Shown piece after piece: positions 1 to 9,342 of a stretch of 64,000 nt of DNA. The stretch is from JALYUM01 sp036688685 (GTDB lineage Bacteria; Pseudomonadota; Gammaproteobacteria; Burkholderiales; Burkholderiaceae_D): contig NZ_JAQQPS010000026.1 in NCBI RefSeq assembly GCF_036688685.1, positions 1-64,000 on the forward strand. The letters are read 5' to 3'. Made by a program: the position numbers and the translations under genes. The stretch's first letter is position 1. Every line of letters begins with the position of its first letter. Under the pieces are notes generated by a model. It was not told where the DNA came from and did not search any database. It saw only the letters and a list, made by a program, of their open reading frames with translations.

Positions 1-48
1 AACGCCGCTGTAAAAGCCGCCTTCGAGAAGAACACCTTCGGTTCGTAA
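1..48 (+). CDS. 3' end of an unidentified gene
   Basis: The first 16 codons form an open frame ending NAAVKAAFEKNTFGS and a TAA stop. A strong terminator follows 20 nt later, which supports this being the true end of a gene that starts before the window. The tail is too short to identify. A type IV pilin or similar would fit the oligosaccharyltransferase-like gene that follows, but that is only a guess from context. Confidence 0.45.
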   Translation, partial: NAAVKAAFEKNTFGS

Positions 49-67
49 TACTCTGTAGTAATATCGA

Positions 68-92
68 AAGCCGCCCTAGGGCGGCTTTTTTG
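68..92 (+). terminator. Rho-independent terminator
   Basis: The inverted repeat AAGCCGCCC/GGGCGGCTT is almost loop-free and is followed by a run of six T. It closes the partial gene at the window start and separates it from the membrane protein gene beginning at 121. Confidence 0.85.
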
Positions 93-120
93 TATTCAGT
101 ACCAACTTCCGCGATCCGCC

Positions 121-1590
121 ATGCCTTCTTCCCCGCACCTTGTTTTGCCACGATCACATCTCGCGTTCCCCGGCGATGGTTCTTTCATCACGCTGACCGT
201 GCTGTGCGCGCTTGCTGCCAATTTCCTGATCGCCTACGGACATGACCAACAGCGCTGCATCGAAATCGTGGCGCTGTGCGTGATTGCGATGATCGCGCTC
301 GTGCGCATTGCCAGAGGCAAGATGCCCGCAGTACCGATATCGGTCGGCATTCCCTTACTGGCCTTCGTGGCACTGGGGCTGGCATCGGTCGCGACTGCGC
401 TATCCTTGCGTCACGCTGTCAATGAATGGTCGACTCTGTTGCTGTTACTGCTTCTGGTGTTTGCCATTGCGGACGAGCTGGCCGGAAACAGCAAACGTCT
501 GCATGGCGTTCTTCGATGGATAGGCATCACCTGCGCCCTGTATTCCTTGCTGGTCATGGTTGTCTATTTGATGGCCCTTGCCAGCGGATTTCAACCTGAC
601 GGCTTCGTGTTGTCGGTTGGATTTTCCAATTACCGGTTCCTCAACCACACGCAGACTGCGCTCATGCCGCTGATTATCCTGTTGTGCGTGACGGTGCCGA
701 TGACGGACCGCTGGCGCAAAGCATGGTTCGTGTTGGCAGCTTTTTGGTGGGCAATCTTGTTCGTGACAGAAGCGCGCGCCAGCGTGCTGGCGCTGGCCGT
801 CGGCTGCGCCATCGCCTTCGGGTTGCGCCGCGCGCACGCACGCCCGGTTCTGGCAATGATGACAAAAACAGCGCTCGCCGGCATTGTCCTGTATGCGGTG
901 ATATTTCTCCTCCTGCCTCTGCTGTTCGGCCTGCAGCCTGTCGGCTCGCTGTCGAATGTTGTGGCACGGACGGTGGCCAATCCGGCTTCTGACCGCCTTC
1001 TGTTGTGGAAACTCGCATTGGATCTGATTGCCGCACACCCGTGGCTCGGTGTGGGTCCGCAACATTTTGCTCATGAGGGCGCCAAGCTGTATGCGGGGGC
1101 ACACCCGCACAACTGGATATTGCAAATTGCGGCGGAATGGGGCATCCCGGCGTTGCTGTGCGCATTGGGCACCATCGCTTTCGCGGCGCGAACCCTCCTA
1201 CGCACCGGCGCGCGCGTTGCCGATTCGGATCTGGTGAACCAGAGTACGTTCGCCTGCCTGCTGGTCACCTGTACAGCAATATTCGCCGATGGGCTGCTGT
1301 CGGGCGTGATCGTCATGCCGCAGAGCCAGCTCGCTATCGTACTCGTGCTTGGATTCGCGTGTGCGTGGGTTCGCCTGCAAATTGGTGGCGTGGAGCGCGT
1401 CGCACCGGTTCCGTCGTCGCTTGCGCGTGCCATTTTTATTGCGCTGCTGGTTGCCGGATGCTACGGATTGCTGTGGTCGGCTTGGCCGGATATCCCTGCG
1501 CGCGCGCGGGGTGACACGCTTACGCCGGCAGAATTGGCCGTAAATCCTGCGACACAGTGGTCCCGCATGTGGCTAGCCGGATTTTTCTAG
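121..1590 (+). CDS. O-antigen ligase / PglL-type oligosaccharyltransferase family membrane protein
   Basis: A 489-residue polytopic inner-membrane protein with about ten to twelve hydrophobic segments. Residues around 295-345 carry the Wzy_C-type periplasmic signature GVGPQHFAHEG, followed by AHPHNWILQIAAEWG, with the His residues typical of WaaL, Wzy and PglL/TfpO enzymes. Such proteins transfer a lipid-linked glycan to lipid A core, to a growing polymer, or to a pilin. No other LPS genes are nearby, and the gene follows a short upstream gene, so a protein O-oligosaccharyltransferase acting on that product is plausible but unproven. At 489 aa it is shorter than typical PglL (about 600 aa) and seems to lack a large C-terminal periplasmic domain. 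Confidence 0.75.
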   Translation: MPSSPHLVLPRSHLAFPGDGSFITLTVLCALAANFLIAYGHDQQRCIEIVALCVIAMIALVRIARGKMPAVPISVGIPLLAFVALGLASVATALSLRHAVNEWSTLLLLLLLVFAIADELAGNSKRLHGVLRWIGITCALYSLLVMVVYLMALASGFQPDGFVLSVGFSNYRFLNHTQTALMPLIILLCVTVPMTDRWRKAWFVLAAFWWAILFVTEARASVLALAVGCAIAFGLRRAHARPVLAMMTKTALAGIVLYAVIFLLLPLLFGLQPVGSLSNVVARTVANPASDRLLLWKLALDLIAAHPWLGVGPQHFAHEGAKLYAGAHPHNWILQIAAEWGIPALLCALGTIAFAARTLLRTGARVADSDLVNQSTFACLLVTCTAIFADGLLSGVIVMPQSQLAIVLVLGFACAWVRLQIGGVERVAPVPSSLARAIFIALLVAGCYGLLWSAWPDIPARARGDTLTPAELAVNPATQWSRMWLAGFF

Positions 1591-1672
1591 GTTTCATACA
1601 GTCTGATGCCTTGCCTCTAAGAACGGCTCGTACGTTGACCGCGTTTTGACTTGCGCCATTGCGCTCAAGCAC

Positions 1673-1700
1673 AAAAAAAGCCCGCGTGCGAGGCGGGCCC
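1673..1700 (-). terminator. Terminator of the S9 peptidase gene
   Basis: On the minus strand a GC-rich stem (GCCCGC/GCGGGC) with a seven-base loop is followed by seven T. It lies just after the stop of the minus-strand peptidase. Confidence 0.8.
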
Positions 1701-1718
1701 TGGTTCAGTGCAACGCCA

Positions 1719-3782
1719 CTATGGCTTCAAATGCTGGTTCAGCCAGCCCAGCACCGTGTGGTGCCACAGCAGCGAATTACCAGGTTTCAGCACCCAGTGG
1801 TTCTCGTCCGGGAACACCAGCAACTTGCTTTCGATGCCGCGCCGTTGCAGTGCCGTGAACGTCCCCAGCGCCTGCGCTGTCGGGATGCGGAAGTCCAGGT
1901 CGCCTTGCACGACCAGCATCGGCGTCTTCCATTTGGTCACGAAGTTGACCGGGTTAAAGCGCTCGTGGTTCTCTGGCACAGCATAGTAGGGGCCGCCGCT
2001 TTCCCAGTCGGTGAACCACTGCTCTTCCGAGGAGTACGCCATGCCGCGCGTATCGAATACGCCATCATGGTTGACGATGCACTTGAAACCGTCTGGCCAG
2101 TTGCCCTCGATCCAGTTCATCATGTAGCCGCCGTACGACGCACCCAGCGCGCAGCTGCGCTCGCGGTCCAGCCAGGAATATTTCGCTACGGCCGCTGCCA
2201 GGCCTTTCTGCAGATCTTCCAATGGCTTGCCGCCCCAGTCGCCGCTGATGCTGTCGGTAAATTTCTGGCCGTATCCGGTCGAGCCGTGGAAATCGATGAA
2301 CACGGTCGCATAACCTGCACCCGCGTACACTTGCGGATTCCAGCGGTAACTCCAGCCATTGCCGAAACTGCCTTGCGGGCCGCCGTGGACCAGGAAAGCG
2401 ATCGGATACTTCGCGCCTGGCGTCGCATTCCACGGTTTCATCACGTAGCCGTGCACAGTGTCGCCATTCGCGCCGGCGAACGAAAACTGTTCGAATTCGC
2501 CGAACTTCACGTCTTTCAGCTTGTCGACGTTTTGCTGCGTCAATTGCACAGGCTTGCCACCGGCCAGTTTTTGGCTGAACAATTGCGCGCCCGATTGCAG
2601 GTTCGACAGTGCATACACGACCGTATCGCGGCGCACGTCAAAGCCGCCGATGGCGCCCTGGTCGGTCAACGCGCGTACTTTGCCGTTGGCGGCGTCGATG
2701 GCGAACAAGCGGTGGTTGCCCACATCTTCGGCGTCGGCCACGATGGTCTTGCCGTCGGCCGACCAGGCGATGCTGCCCGGCGAGCGGTCCCAGTCCTGCG
2801 CCAGCTTGCGCTTCGCGCCGCTGGCCACGTCCATCAACATGATCTGGTAGCGGTCCGCTTCAAAGCCGGGCCGGGCCATGGCCAGGTAAGCGATGGTGCG
2901 GCCATCCGGCGAGTAACTTGCCTTGGCATCCCAGGCCGGATTGTCGGGCGTCAGGTTGCGCGGCGCGGCGCCGCCGGCGGCCGGCACGCTGAATAAATCG
3001 AAATTGGTCGACCAGGCTTCGGTCTTGCCGGCGATGCGCACCGAAAACACGATGGTCTTGCCGTCCGGGCTGAAGCGATATTCTTCACGGTCGCCGAACG
3101 GTTTGGATGGCACATCGCCGTCGAGCGAACCGGACAGGCTGACCGGTGCCGTGCTGACGCGGCCGTTGCTATCAAGCGGCGCCGAGAACAGCACCGCGTT
3201 GCGGCCGTCGGACCAGGTATCCCAGTGGCGCACGAACAGGCGGTCATAGACTTTGCCAGAGGTCTTGTCCTGCGCCGGTTTCTCGAGGCGGGTTTTGGTG
3301 CAAGCCAGGTCAGGGCAATCGCGGAACACGGCCATGGAGAGGGCAATCCGTTCGCCGTTGGGTGCAACGCGGAAATTATCGACGTCGAGGGCCAGATCGG
3401 TCACGCGCGTCGCTTCGCCGCCATTGATGGGCAGACGCCACACCTGCGACGAGCCGGAGCGGCTGGACAGGAAATACACCGCATCGCCGCTGGCGGACCA
3501 TTCCGGATCGCTGCTGCTGGCGGCATTGCTGGTCAGGCGCTGCGGCACCGGTTTGGCTGCGCGCAAGTCGACCATCCACAATTCGGTATGGCCGCGGTTC
3601 TTGGCCAGGTCGGTGTCGCGCACGGTGTAGACGACGCGCGTGGCGTCCGGCGACACGGCCGGGCTGCCGACGCGTTCCATACTGACCATATCTTCCACGG
3701 TAAAGCCGCGCAAGGTGTCAGCCCTCGCGATCGCACCACTGGCGACCAGCGCCGTTCCCAACATCAGCAAACGTAATTTCAT
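1719..3782 (-). CDS. Secreted S9-family prolyl oligopeptidase / dipeptidyl aminopeptidase
   Basis: A 687-residue serine peptidase. The start is placed at the ATG giving MKLRLLMLG, because it opens a clean signal peptide (cleavage near AIARA-DT); an in-frame ATG 33 nt upstream would bury it. The N-terminal half (about 30-400) has WD40/TolB-like beta-propeller repeats such as SPDGRTIAY and SPDGKTIVF. The C-terminal half is the alpha/beta hydrolase domain, with nucleophile motif GASYGG (Ser about 549), Asp in GDLDFRIP (about 630) and His in DENHW (about 662). It probably degrades peptides in the periplasm or outside the cell. It is monocistronic and divergent from the next gene. Confidence 0.9.
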   Translation of the reverse strand: MKLRLLMLGTALVASGAIARADTLRGFTVEDMVSMERVGSPAVSPDATRVVYTVRDTDLAKNRGHTELWMVDLRAAKPVPQRLTSNAASSSDPEWSASGDAVYFLSSRSGSSQVWRLPINGGEATRVTDLALDVDNFRVAPNGERIALSMAVFRDCPDLACTKTRLEKPAQDKTSGKVYDRLFVRHWDTWSDGRNAVLFSAPLDSNGRVSTAPVSLSGSLDGDVPSKPFGDREEYRFSPDGKTIVFSVRIAGKTEAWSTNFDLFSVPAAGGAAPRNLTPDNPAWDAKASYSPDGRTIAYLAMARPGFEADRYQIMLMDVASGAKRKLAQDWDRSPGSIAWSADGKTIVADAEDVGNHRLFAIDAANGKVRALTDQGAIGGFDVRRDTVVYALSNLQSGAQLFSQKLAGGKPVQLTQQNVDKLKDVKFGEFEQFSFAGANGDTVHGYVMKPWNATPGAKYPIAFLVHGGPQGSFGNGWSYRWNPQVYAGAGYATVFIDFHGSTGYGQKFTDSISGDWGGKPLEDLQKGLAAAVAKYSWLDRERSCALGASYGGYMMNWIEGNWPDGFKCIVNHDGVFDTRGMAYSSEEQWFTDWESGGPYYAVPENHERFNPVNFVTKWKTPMLVVQGDLDFRIPTAQALGTFTALQRRGIESKLLVFPDENHWVLKPGNSLLWHHTVLGWLNQHLKP

Positions 3783-3850
3783 TCGATCCTCATGAGCTCG
3801 TACATACAGAAGCACGGGCCGGTCGCCGCATGCAAGGGCAGCAATTTACC

Positions 3851-5623
3851 ATGGGAAGCGATACAGAAATAGATCAAGCAGTGCAAAGTAACTATGTTCT
3901 AATAAGACAACTTTTTTTTGATAAGTTTACTATTTTGCAATCTGCCCTCACGTCCCTAGTCCGATTTGTTTTTCGCACGCTTTTATCCTTGCTGGCTATT
4001 GCAGTCGTACTGGTCGGCGGGCGTTTCCTGCTCGACGAGGGACGCGTGCTTCGGTCGTCGAGTGGTGACTTGCAGACGCTAAGCACTGCAACCGCGAGCC
4101 TGGCGAAATACAGGGAGAACACCACCGCCCTTTTGCAGGCGAAAATGGTGCAGGCGCAGAAATATTCGATCCCCGAAATCGACAAGCTCATAGCGGACGC
4201 GACATTGCGACAGCAGGGCACTGAGACCGAAGTTGCGCGTTCTACGCTCCTGATACTCGGGCCAGCGGAGGCACTTGAGAAAATGCAGGCGCATTACAAA
4301 AACAGACTTGCTGTGAAGTTTGCGACGCTTGAGCTGGAATATCTTCAAAAATTCCGCGCATACCTTATTGCCGTCTCGGGTCGGGAGAATGCCTATCGAG
4401 AGCGCAGAAAACTCGCCATCAAGTCCAATCAAGCACTCGAAGTATTGCTGCTGCTTCAGAATAATCGTGACAAAATCGCACCTGAATTTGCCCGTGAGTT
4501 CATTTTAATCGCACCAATGTTCGGCGAAAAATTGGAGCGCGTCCAAAGGCAGGTCACTCAGGCGAAGAAAAATTACGATAGTGCCCTTGCCAATTATGAA
4601 ATTCAAAAAAGGGCGGTCGACCACTTCAGCGCGCTGCCGCAGCGCCCGACCTTTGCAGTCGACCAGCAAGCGCTAGACGCCGTCACCAAGGACATGGCCG
4701 ACCGCCTCGCCCAAGCGCGCACTGCCGTCAGCACAAACTGGGTGGCCCGCTACGTCAGCCCTGTTATCCACGTTCTGCCTCTCGCTCTGGCTGTCCTGCT
4801 GTCGTCTATCGTCGCCCACTTGTTCATCAAGCTGCTGTTTTATTTCGTGCTCGCGCCACTGGCTGCGCGGCGCAAACCGATTCAGCTTGAAGCGGCGCCG
4901 GCAGTGCAGAGTGTGCAGGCCAGCGCGTCTGCTGTCTCTCAGAATATCCATCTCGAACCCGGCGAAGAACTCTTGATCTTGCCCGGCTATCTGCAGAGTG
5001 TCTCGACAGGCGCTCGCAAGGACACCAAGCCGGTACTGGACTGGTCGTGCCTGTGGACCAGCATCATTTCCGGCATGGTGATGCTGACCCGCTTGCGCAC
5101 CAGCAGCCGTGTCGATCCCGTGGTCGTGTCCTCGGATGTCGACGCCGTCAGCGAACTCACCCTGGTGACCATCCCACTGGGTGCGGCAATGGTTTTTCAG
5201 CCGCACGGCCTGGTCGGCGTCATCTATCCATCCGCGACACCGCTGAAAATCACCCGACGCTGGCGCCTGTTCAGCGCCCATGCCTGGCTGACCTTGCAGC
5301 TACGCTATCTGATTTTCCGCGGCCCGGTGACACTGATCGTGAAAGGGACGCGCGGCGTGCGGGTCGAGCCGGCAGGGCAGGGCCGCGTCATCAGCCAGTT
5401 TGCGACCCTGGGTTTTTCATCGCACCTGCACTACGCCACCGTGCGCAGTGAAACGTTCTGGCCGTATTACCAAAACAAAACGCCGCTGTTGCAGGATAAA
5501 TTCGATGGCGCAAACGGCTACTACGTCTACGACGAAACCCCGCGCTTCGGCAAGACTGGCGGTTTTTTTTCGCGCGGCCTTGAAGGCCTGACGGATGCGG
5601 TAATGAAGGTGTTCGGGATCTGA
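3851..5623 (+). CDS. Unrecognised two-segment membrane protein, possible AIM24-like C-terminus
   Basis: About 590 residues; the start may be ATG 3851 (MGSDTEIDQ) or ATG 3830. A membrane helix lies near residues 35-60 (RTLLSLLAIAVVLVGGRF). A long helical, coiled-coil-prone stretch follows (about 65-280), then a second strongly hydrophobic segment (about 305-340, HVLPLALAVLLSSIVAHLF). The C-terminal 230 residues look beta-rich (GEELLILPGYLQ, LTLVTIPLGAAMVFQPHGLVG, VTLIVKGTRGVRVEP), reminiscent of AIM24/TIGR00266-type folds, but this is only a visual impression. The first third is visibly more AT-rich than the rest. The predicted topology places the coiled coil outside the cytoplasm. Function unknown. 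Confidence 0.7.
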   Translation: MGSDTEIDQAVQSNYVLIRQLFFDKFTILQSALTSLVRFVFRTLLSLLAIAVVLVGGRFLLDEGRVLRSSSGDLQTLSTATASLAKYRENTTALLQAKMVQAQKYSIPEIDKLIADATLRQQGTETEVARSTLLILGPAEALEKMQAHYKNRLAVKFATLELEYLQKFRAYLIAVSGRENAYRERRKLAIKSNQALEVLLLLQNNRDKIAPEFAREFILIAPMFGEKLERVQRQVTQAKKNYDSALANYEIQKRAVDHFSALPQRPTFAVDQQALDAVTKDMADRLAQARTAVSTNWVARYVSPVIHVLPLALAVLLSSIVAHLFIKLLFYFVLAPLAARRKPIQLEAAPAVQSVQASASAVSQNIHLEPGEELLILPGYLQSVSTGARKDTKPVLDWSCLWTSIISGMVMLTRLRTSSRVDPVVVSSDVDAVSELTLVTIPLGAAMVFQPHGLVGVIYPSATPLKITRRWRLFSAHAWLTLQLRYLIFRGPVTLIVKGTRGVRVEPAGQGRVISQFATLGFSSHLHYATVRSETFWPYYQNKTPLLQDKFDGANGYYVYDETPRFGKTGGFFSRGLEGLTDAVMKVFGI

Positions 5624-6118
5624 TCAGAGTTCGGCTGACCAGCCCCCCGACTTGCCGCCATGCTTTTCCAGCACCCGCACATTGGTCATCACCATGCCCC
5701 GATCCACCGCCTTGCACATATCGTAAATCGTCAGCAAGCCAACTTGCACGGCCGTCAACGCCTCCATCTCGACGCCGGTCTTGCCGACGGTCTCCACCTG
5801 CGCGCGGCAGTGCACACTGGACGTCGCGGCATCCGTCTCGAAATCGACGGCGACGCGCGTCAGTGCCAGCGGATGGCATAGCGGAATCAGGTCGCTGGTG
5901 CGCTTGGAGGCCATGATGGCCGCGATGCGCGCAATGCCCAGCACGTCGCCTTTCTTTGCGGTACCGGACAGCACCAGCTGCAAGGTTTCCGGCTTCATCC
6001 GGATGGTGCCGGCGGCAACTGCAATGCGGTGGGTTTCGGTCTTGGCGGTGACGTCGACCATGTGGGCCTGGCCGGTGCTGTCGAAATGGGTCAGGTGGTC
6101 GGATGGGGATGTGGACAT
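5624..6118 (-). CDS. moaC: Cyclic pyranopterin monophosphate synthase MoaC
   Basis: A 164-residue protein matching MoaC in length and signatures: LIPLCHPLALT in the middle and EALTAVQVGLLTIYDMCKAVDR near the C-terminus, which carry active-site residues. MoaC converts the MoaA product, 3',8-cyclo-GTP, into cyclic pyranopterin monophosphate in molybdenum-cofactor synthesis, as a cytoplasmic hexamer. No other moa genes are close. It is divergent from the M48 protease gene, whose promoter region overlaps the moaC start. Confidence 0.95.
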   Translation of the reverse strand: MSTSPSDHLTHFDSTGQAHMVDVTAKTETHRIAVAAGTIRMKPETLQLVLSGTAKKGDVLGIARIAAIMASKRTSDLIPLCHPLALTRVAVDFETDAATSSVHCRAQVETVGKTGVEMEALTAVQVGLLTIYDMCKAVDRGMVMTNVRVLEKHGGKSGGWSAEL

Positions 6119-6186
6119 GGAGAAAAATCACTGGCTGGGCTGGGGGGCAAAACGGCCCCGGATACGGGTATGATAGCACCGTGAAA

Positions 6187-7767
6187 ATGACCCAAGACTC
6201 TGTCCCGCGCCGCTGGGGCCGCCTTCTGCTGACACTGTGCCTCGCCACTTCCGTCGCCACCGCTCCCGTGCAGGCGGCGCCCGTGCCGCTGAAACAATTG
6301 CCCGACAATTCGCGCCTGCCGACGCTGGGCGACCCGGTGCGCGAAGACCTGTCGCCGATTATCGAGCGCAAGCTGGGTGAGGAGATCATGCGCGACATCC
6401 GGCGCGACCGCGATTTCCTCGACGATGACCCGATCCTCGACTACCTGAACAGCTTCGGCGCGGGCCTGGTCAATTCGGTGCCGAATGCGCGCGGCGAAAC
6501 GAATGCCGATTTTTACTTTTTTGCGGTGCGCGATCCGATACTCAACGCGTTTGCCTTGCCTGGCGGGTTCATCGCCGTCCATTCGGCGCTGTTGATTGCC
6601 GCGCAGACGGAATCGGAACTGGCGTCGGTGCTGTCGCATGAAATTGGCCACGTCAGCCAGCGCCACATCGCGCGCATGCTGGGCCAGCAGAAACAGGATG
6701 TGCTGCTGCCGCTGGCGTCATTGATCCTGGCGGCGTTGGCGTCGAAACTGGGGGGCGATGCCGCCATCGGCGTGCTGATGGGCGGGCAGGGGCTGGCCGT
6801 GCAGCGCCAGCTCAGTTTTACCCGCAACGCAGAACGCGAGGCCGACCGCGTCGGCTTCGAGATCATGGGCGCGGCCGGTTACGATACCTCGGGGATGGTG
6901 GCGTTTTTCAAGCGCCTGCAAACGGCGTCGCGCTCGTACACCGAGCTGCCGGCGTTTCTCAGCAGCCACCCGCTGACGGGCGAGCGCATTGCCGATATCC
7001 AGGCGCGCATCCGCGAAATGCCGTACCGCCAGCGCGTCGACAGCCTCGAGTTTTTCCTGGTCCGCTCGCGCGCCCGCGTCCTGCAGGACGAAACCGCGCA
7101 GGGCCGCATCGACGCCCGCACCGCCTTCGAAACCCAGCTCGGCATGCAAAGCCGCCAGCAGCAAGCCGCCGGACAATACGGCATGGCCTTCCTGTCGCTC
7201 AAGCAGGGCGATGTGACCAAGGCGCGCAGCTGGCTCGCCAAAGCGCGCACGACCATGAAGCCGCGCGAAGGCCCCGTATTTTCTACCGGCCAGAGCACGT
7301 CCGACGGCGGCGCCATGTTTGCCGGCCTGGCCCTCGAAATCGATCTGGCGCCGGGACAATCGGCGGCCATCGTGCAGCAAACGGTCAAGGATGCCGATGC
7401 GGCGCACCAGCGCTATCCACTCTCGCGCAGCATCGCGCGCCAGTACGCCGAGGCATTGATTACGGCCGGCAAGCTCGAGGAGGCCGCCGTGTTCCTGCGC
7501 GAGCAGGTGCAGCAATACCGCGAAGAGCCGAAACTGTATGACCAGCTTGCCAAAACCTATGCGGCGCAGGGCAAACTGGCGCTGCAGCACATGGCGCTGG
7601 CCGAATCGTATGTGCTCACGGGCGCGCTGCCGGCCGCCGTCGACCAGTTGAATTTTGCCCGCAAATCGAAAGATGTGTCGTTTTACGACCAGGCCGTGAT
7701 CGATGCGCGCGAACGCGAATTGCAGGCGCGCCAGAAAGAAGAAAAGAAGGAAAAGAAAGAGAACTAG
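6187..7767 (+). CDS. Secreted M48 metalloprotease with TPR-like tail (BepA-like)
   Basis: About 526 residues from ATG 6187; GTG 6181 in the same frame is also possible. A signal peptide ends near PVQA-AP. The zinc site HEIGH (His151, Glu152, His155) and a downstream Glu in NAEREADRVG (about 217) define an M48 peptidase. The last 200 residues are helical and look like TPR repeats, ending in a Lys/Glu-rich tail (KEEKKEKKEN). This matches periplasmic BepA/YfgC, which repairs or degrades misassembled outer-membrane proteins. The next gene is convergent, with no terminator obvious between them. Confidence 0.9.
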   Translation: MTQDSVPRRWGRLLLTLCLATSVATAPVQAAPVPLKQLPDNSRLPTLGDPVREDLSPIIERKLGEEIMRDIRRDRDFLDDDPILDYLNSFGAGLVNSVPNARGETNADFYFFAVRDPILNAFALPGGFIAVHSALLIAAQTESELASVLSHEIGHVSQRHIARMLGQQKQDVLLPLASLILAALASKLGGDAAIGVLMGGQGLAVQRQLSFTRNAEREADRVGFEIMGAAGYDTSGMVAFFKRLQTASRSYTELPAFLSSHPLTGERIADIQARIREMPYRQRVDSLEFFLVRSRARVLQDETAQGRIDARTAFETQLGMQSRQQQAAGQYGMAFLSLKQGDVTKARSWLAKARTTMKPREGPVFSTGQSTSDGGAMFAGLALEIDLAPGQSAAIVQQTVKDADAAHQRYPLSRSIARQYAEALITAGKLEEAAVFLREQVQQYREEPKLYDQLAKTYAAQGKLALQHMALAESYVLTGALPAAVDQLNFARKSKDVSFYDQAVIDARERELQARQKEEKKEKKEN

Positions 7768-8351
7768 GCGTGTGGGTTGGCGACAAAGCCGAAGCGTGCG
7801 CCCAGGTCGCCGTCTGGCAGCCGCTCCACGTCGACGCGCGCGTCGTGCAAACGCAGCGACACGGTGCCTGATCCGGCTTCCAGCCACGCCAGCAACGCGT
7901 CATCATCGACCGCCGCGCCGTTCCTCTCCATGGTGGCAAGCAATTGCGCCACGTCCCGGTCATCGACCTGCGCCAGCTTGCCGCCGGCTTGCACGATCAG
8001 CGCACCGGCTGCCGTCATGTACGCTTTGTCGATGTGCCCGAGCGCTTCGCCTGTCTGCAGCACCAGCCCCTGGGCCGGATCGGTGCGCGCCACGTACGGC
8101 GTCGTTTCCAGGTTCACGTACACGCGCTGCGGACCATTCTGGAAATACCAGCAGCCGCGCGCGTCGGCGGCGTAATTGCGGTTGATAAAAGCGAGCAGGG
8201 CGGCATTGCCCAGCCGGTCGCCCGGAAGGTTTGCCTGTTGCGCATGTTCGTCGCGCATGCGCCAGCCGCCGCGCGCGTCGAGTGCCAGCCAGCCGTAGCA
8301 GTGCGGCACGTCGGGCCATTTGGCCATTGCCTGTTTTACGATGTCATCCAT
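7764..8351 (-). CDS. Conserved protein of unknown function coupled to YheT-type hydrolase
   Basis: A 195-residue cytoplasmic protein starting MDDIVKQAMAKWPDVPHCYGWLALD. The start at 8351 is chosen because it overlaps the end of the hydrolase gene by 8 nt, implying translational coupling. Visible patterns include the N-terminal aromatic-rich part, GNAALLAFINRNYAADARGCWYF, and repeated Asp/Glu-rich loops. No signal peptide or membrane segment is present. Its stop overlaps the end of the convergent M48 gene by 4 nt. I recall such proteins next to hydrolases in Burkholderiales genomes but cannot assign a function. Confidence 0.75.
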   Translation of the reverse strand: MDDIVKQAMAKWPDVPHCYGWLALDARGGWRMRDEHAQQANLPGDRLGNAALLAFINRNYAADARGCWYFQNGPQRVYVNLETTPYVARTDPAQGLVLQTGEALGHIDKAYMTAAGALIVQAGGKLAQVDDRDVAQLLATMERNGAAVDDDALLAWLEAGSGTVSLRLHDARVDVERLPDGDLGARFGFVANPHA

Positions 8352-9336
8352 GAGGCGCAGCTTCGCAGGTTTGCGCCGACGCTGTCGCACGCGCGTGCAC
8401 ATGCTGGTCGAAAAACGCCAGTATTCGCCGCGCCAGCCACGTATTCGTACCATCCGCGCTGAAGCCCACGTGGCCGCCCTGGGCCGGGTAGTCGAGCGTG
8501 ACCGCGGCCGACGCACTGGTCGGTAAATGTTGGCCCGGCAAAAATGGATCGTTGCGCGCGTTGAGCACCAGGGTCGGCACCGTGATGTCGTGCAGCACGT
8601 GGCGGGCGCTGGCGCGGTGCCAGTAGTCGTCGGTGTCGCGGTAGCCGTGCAGGGGCGCGGTGACGATGTTATCGAACGCGTACAGGTCGCGCGCTTGCAG
8701 CAGGGCGTCGCGGTCGAACAGGCCGGGAAACTGGTCCAGCTTGGCCAGGCACTTCGGTTTCAGGGTTTGCAGGAACATGCGCGTGTAGAGCATGTTGAAG
8801 CCGGTGCCGAGGGCGGCGCCGCCGCGCGCCAGGTCGAGTGGGGCGGAAATGGCGCAGGCAGCGTCGACGATGCCGGCGCCGTGCTGCCATTCGCCCAGCC
8901 AGCGCAGCAAGGCGTTGCCGCCCAGCGAGACGCCGGCGGCGAAAAAGTCGCCGCTCGCGCGCGGCCGCAGACGGCGCACGATCCAGTCGATCTCGGCGGC
9001 GTCGCCGGAATGATAAAAACGGGGTGCGCGGTTCGGTTCGCCCGAGCAGCCGCGAAAGTGCGGCACCGCGCCGGACCAGCCGCGCGCGGCCAGTGTCGCC
9101 ATCAGGGCGCGCGCGTAGTGGCTGTCTGAACCACCTTCCAGGCCGTGAAACAGCACCACGAAGGGCTGGCCGGGCTGGCCGTCGACGAAATCGACATCGA
9201 TGAAATCGTCCTGTGCGTGCACCTCCCAGCGCTCGCGCCGGTAGCGCACGCGTGGTGTGCGCGCGACTGTGGCGGGGTAGACGGTTTGCAGGTGGCCGCC
9301 AGGCAGCCACAGGGGAGGCTGGTAGTCGATCCCCAT
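8344..9336 (-). CDS. YheT-family alpha/beta hydrolase
   Basis: A 330-residue enzyme with HGLEGGSDSHYARAL (oxyanion region, about 65-79), nucleophile motif GVSLGGN (Ser about 145), Asp in NARNDPFLPG and His in GGHVGFSADG. The length and the opening PPLWLPGGHLQTVYP are typical of the YheT/ABHD1-3 group of esterases or lipases. The substrate is unknown. It is the upstream partner of a coupled two-gene unit with the unknown protein that follows. Confidence 0.9.
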   Translation of the reverse strand: MGIDYQPPLWLPGGHLQTVYPATVARTPRVRYRRERWEVHAQDDFIDVDFVDGQPGQPFVVLFHGLEGGSDSHYARALMATLAARGWSGAVPHFRGCSGEPNRAPRFYHSGDAAEIDWIVRRLRPRASGDFFAAGVSLGGNALLRWLGEWQHGAGIVDAACAISAPLDLARGGAALGTGFNMLYTRMFLQTLKPKCLAKLDQFPGLFDRDALLQARDLYAFDNIVTAPLHGYRDTDDYWHRASARHVLHDITVPTLVLNARNDPFLPGQHLPTSASAAVTLDYPAQGGHVGFSADGTNTWLARRILAFFDQHVHARATASAQTCEAAPHG

Positions 9337-9342
9337 TAAAAC

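Noticed and set aside
445..1165. Long minus-strand frames inside the O-antigen-ligase-like gene
   Set aside because: They are opposite-strand shadows of a well-supported membrane protein, with low-complexity, Arg/Gln-rich translations and no family motifs.
1659..2996. A 445-codon plus-strand frame opposite the S9 peptidase
   Set aside because: The minus-strand gene has signal peptide, propeller repeats and the complete catalytic triad. The plus-strand product is rich in Arg, Val and His with no domain pattern.
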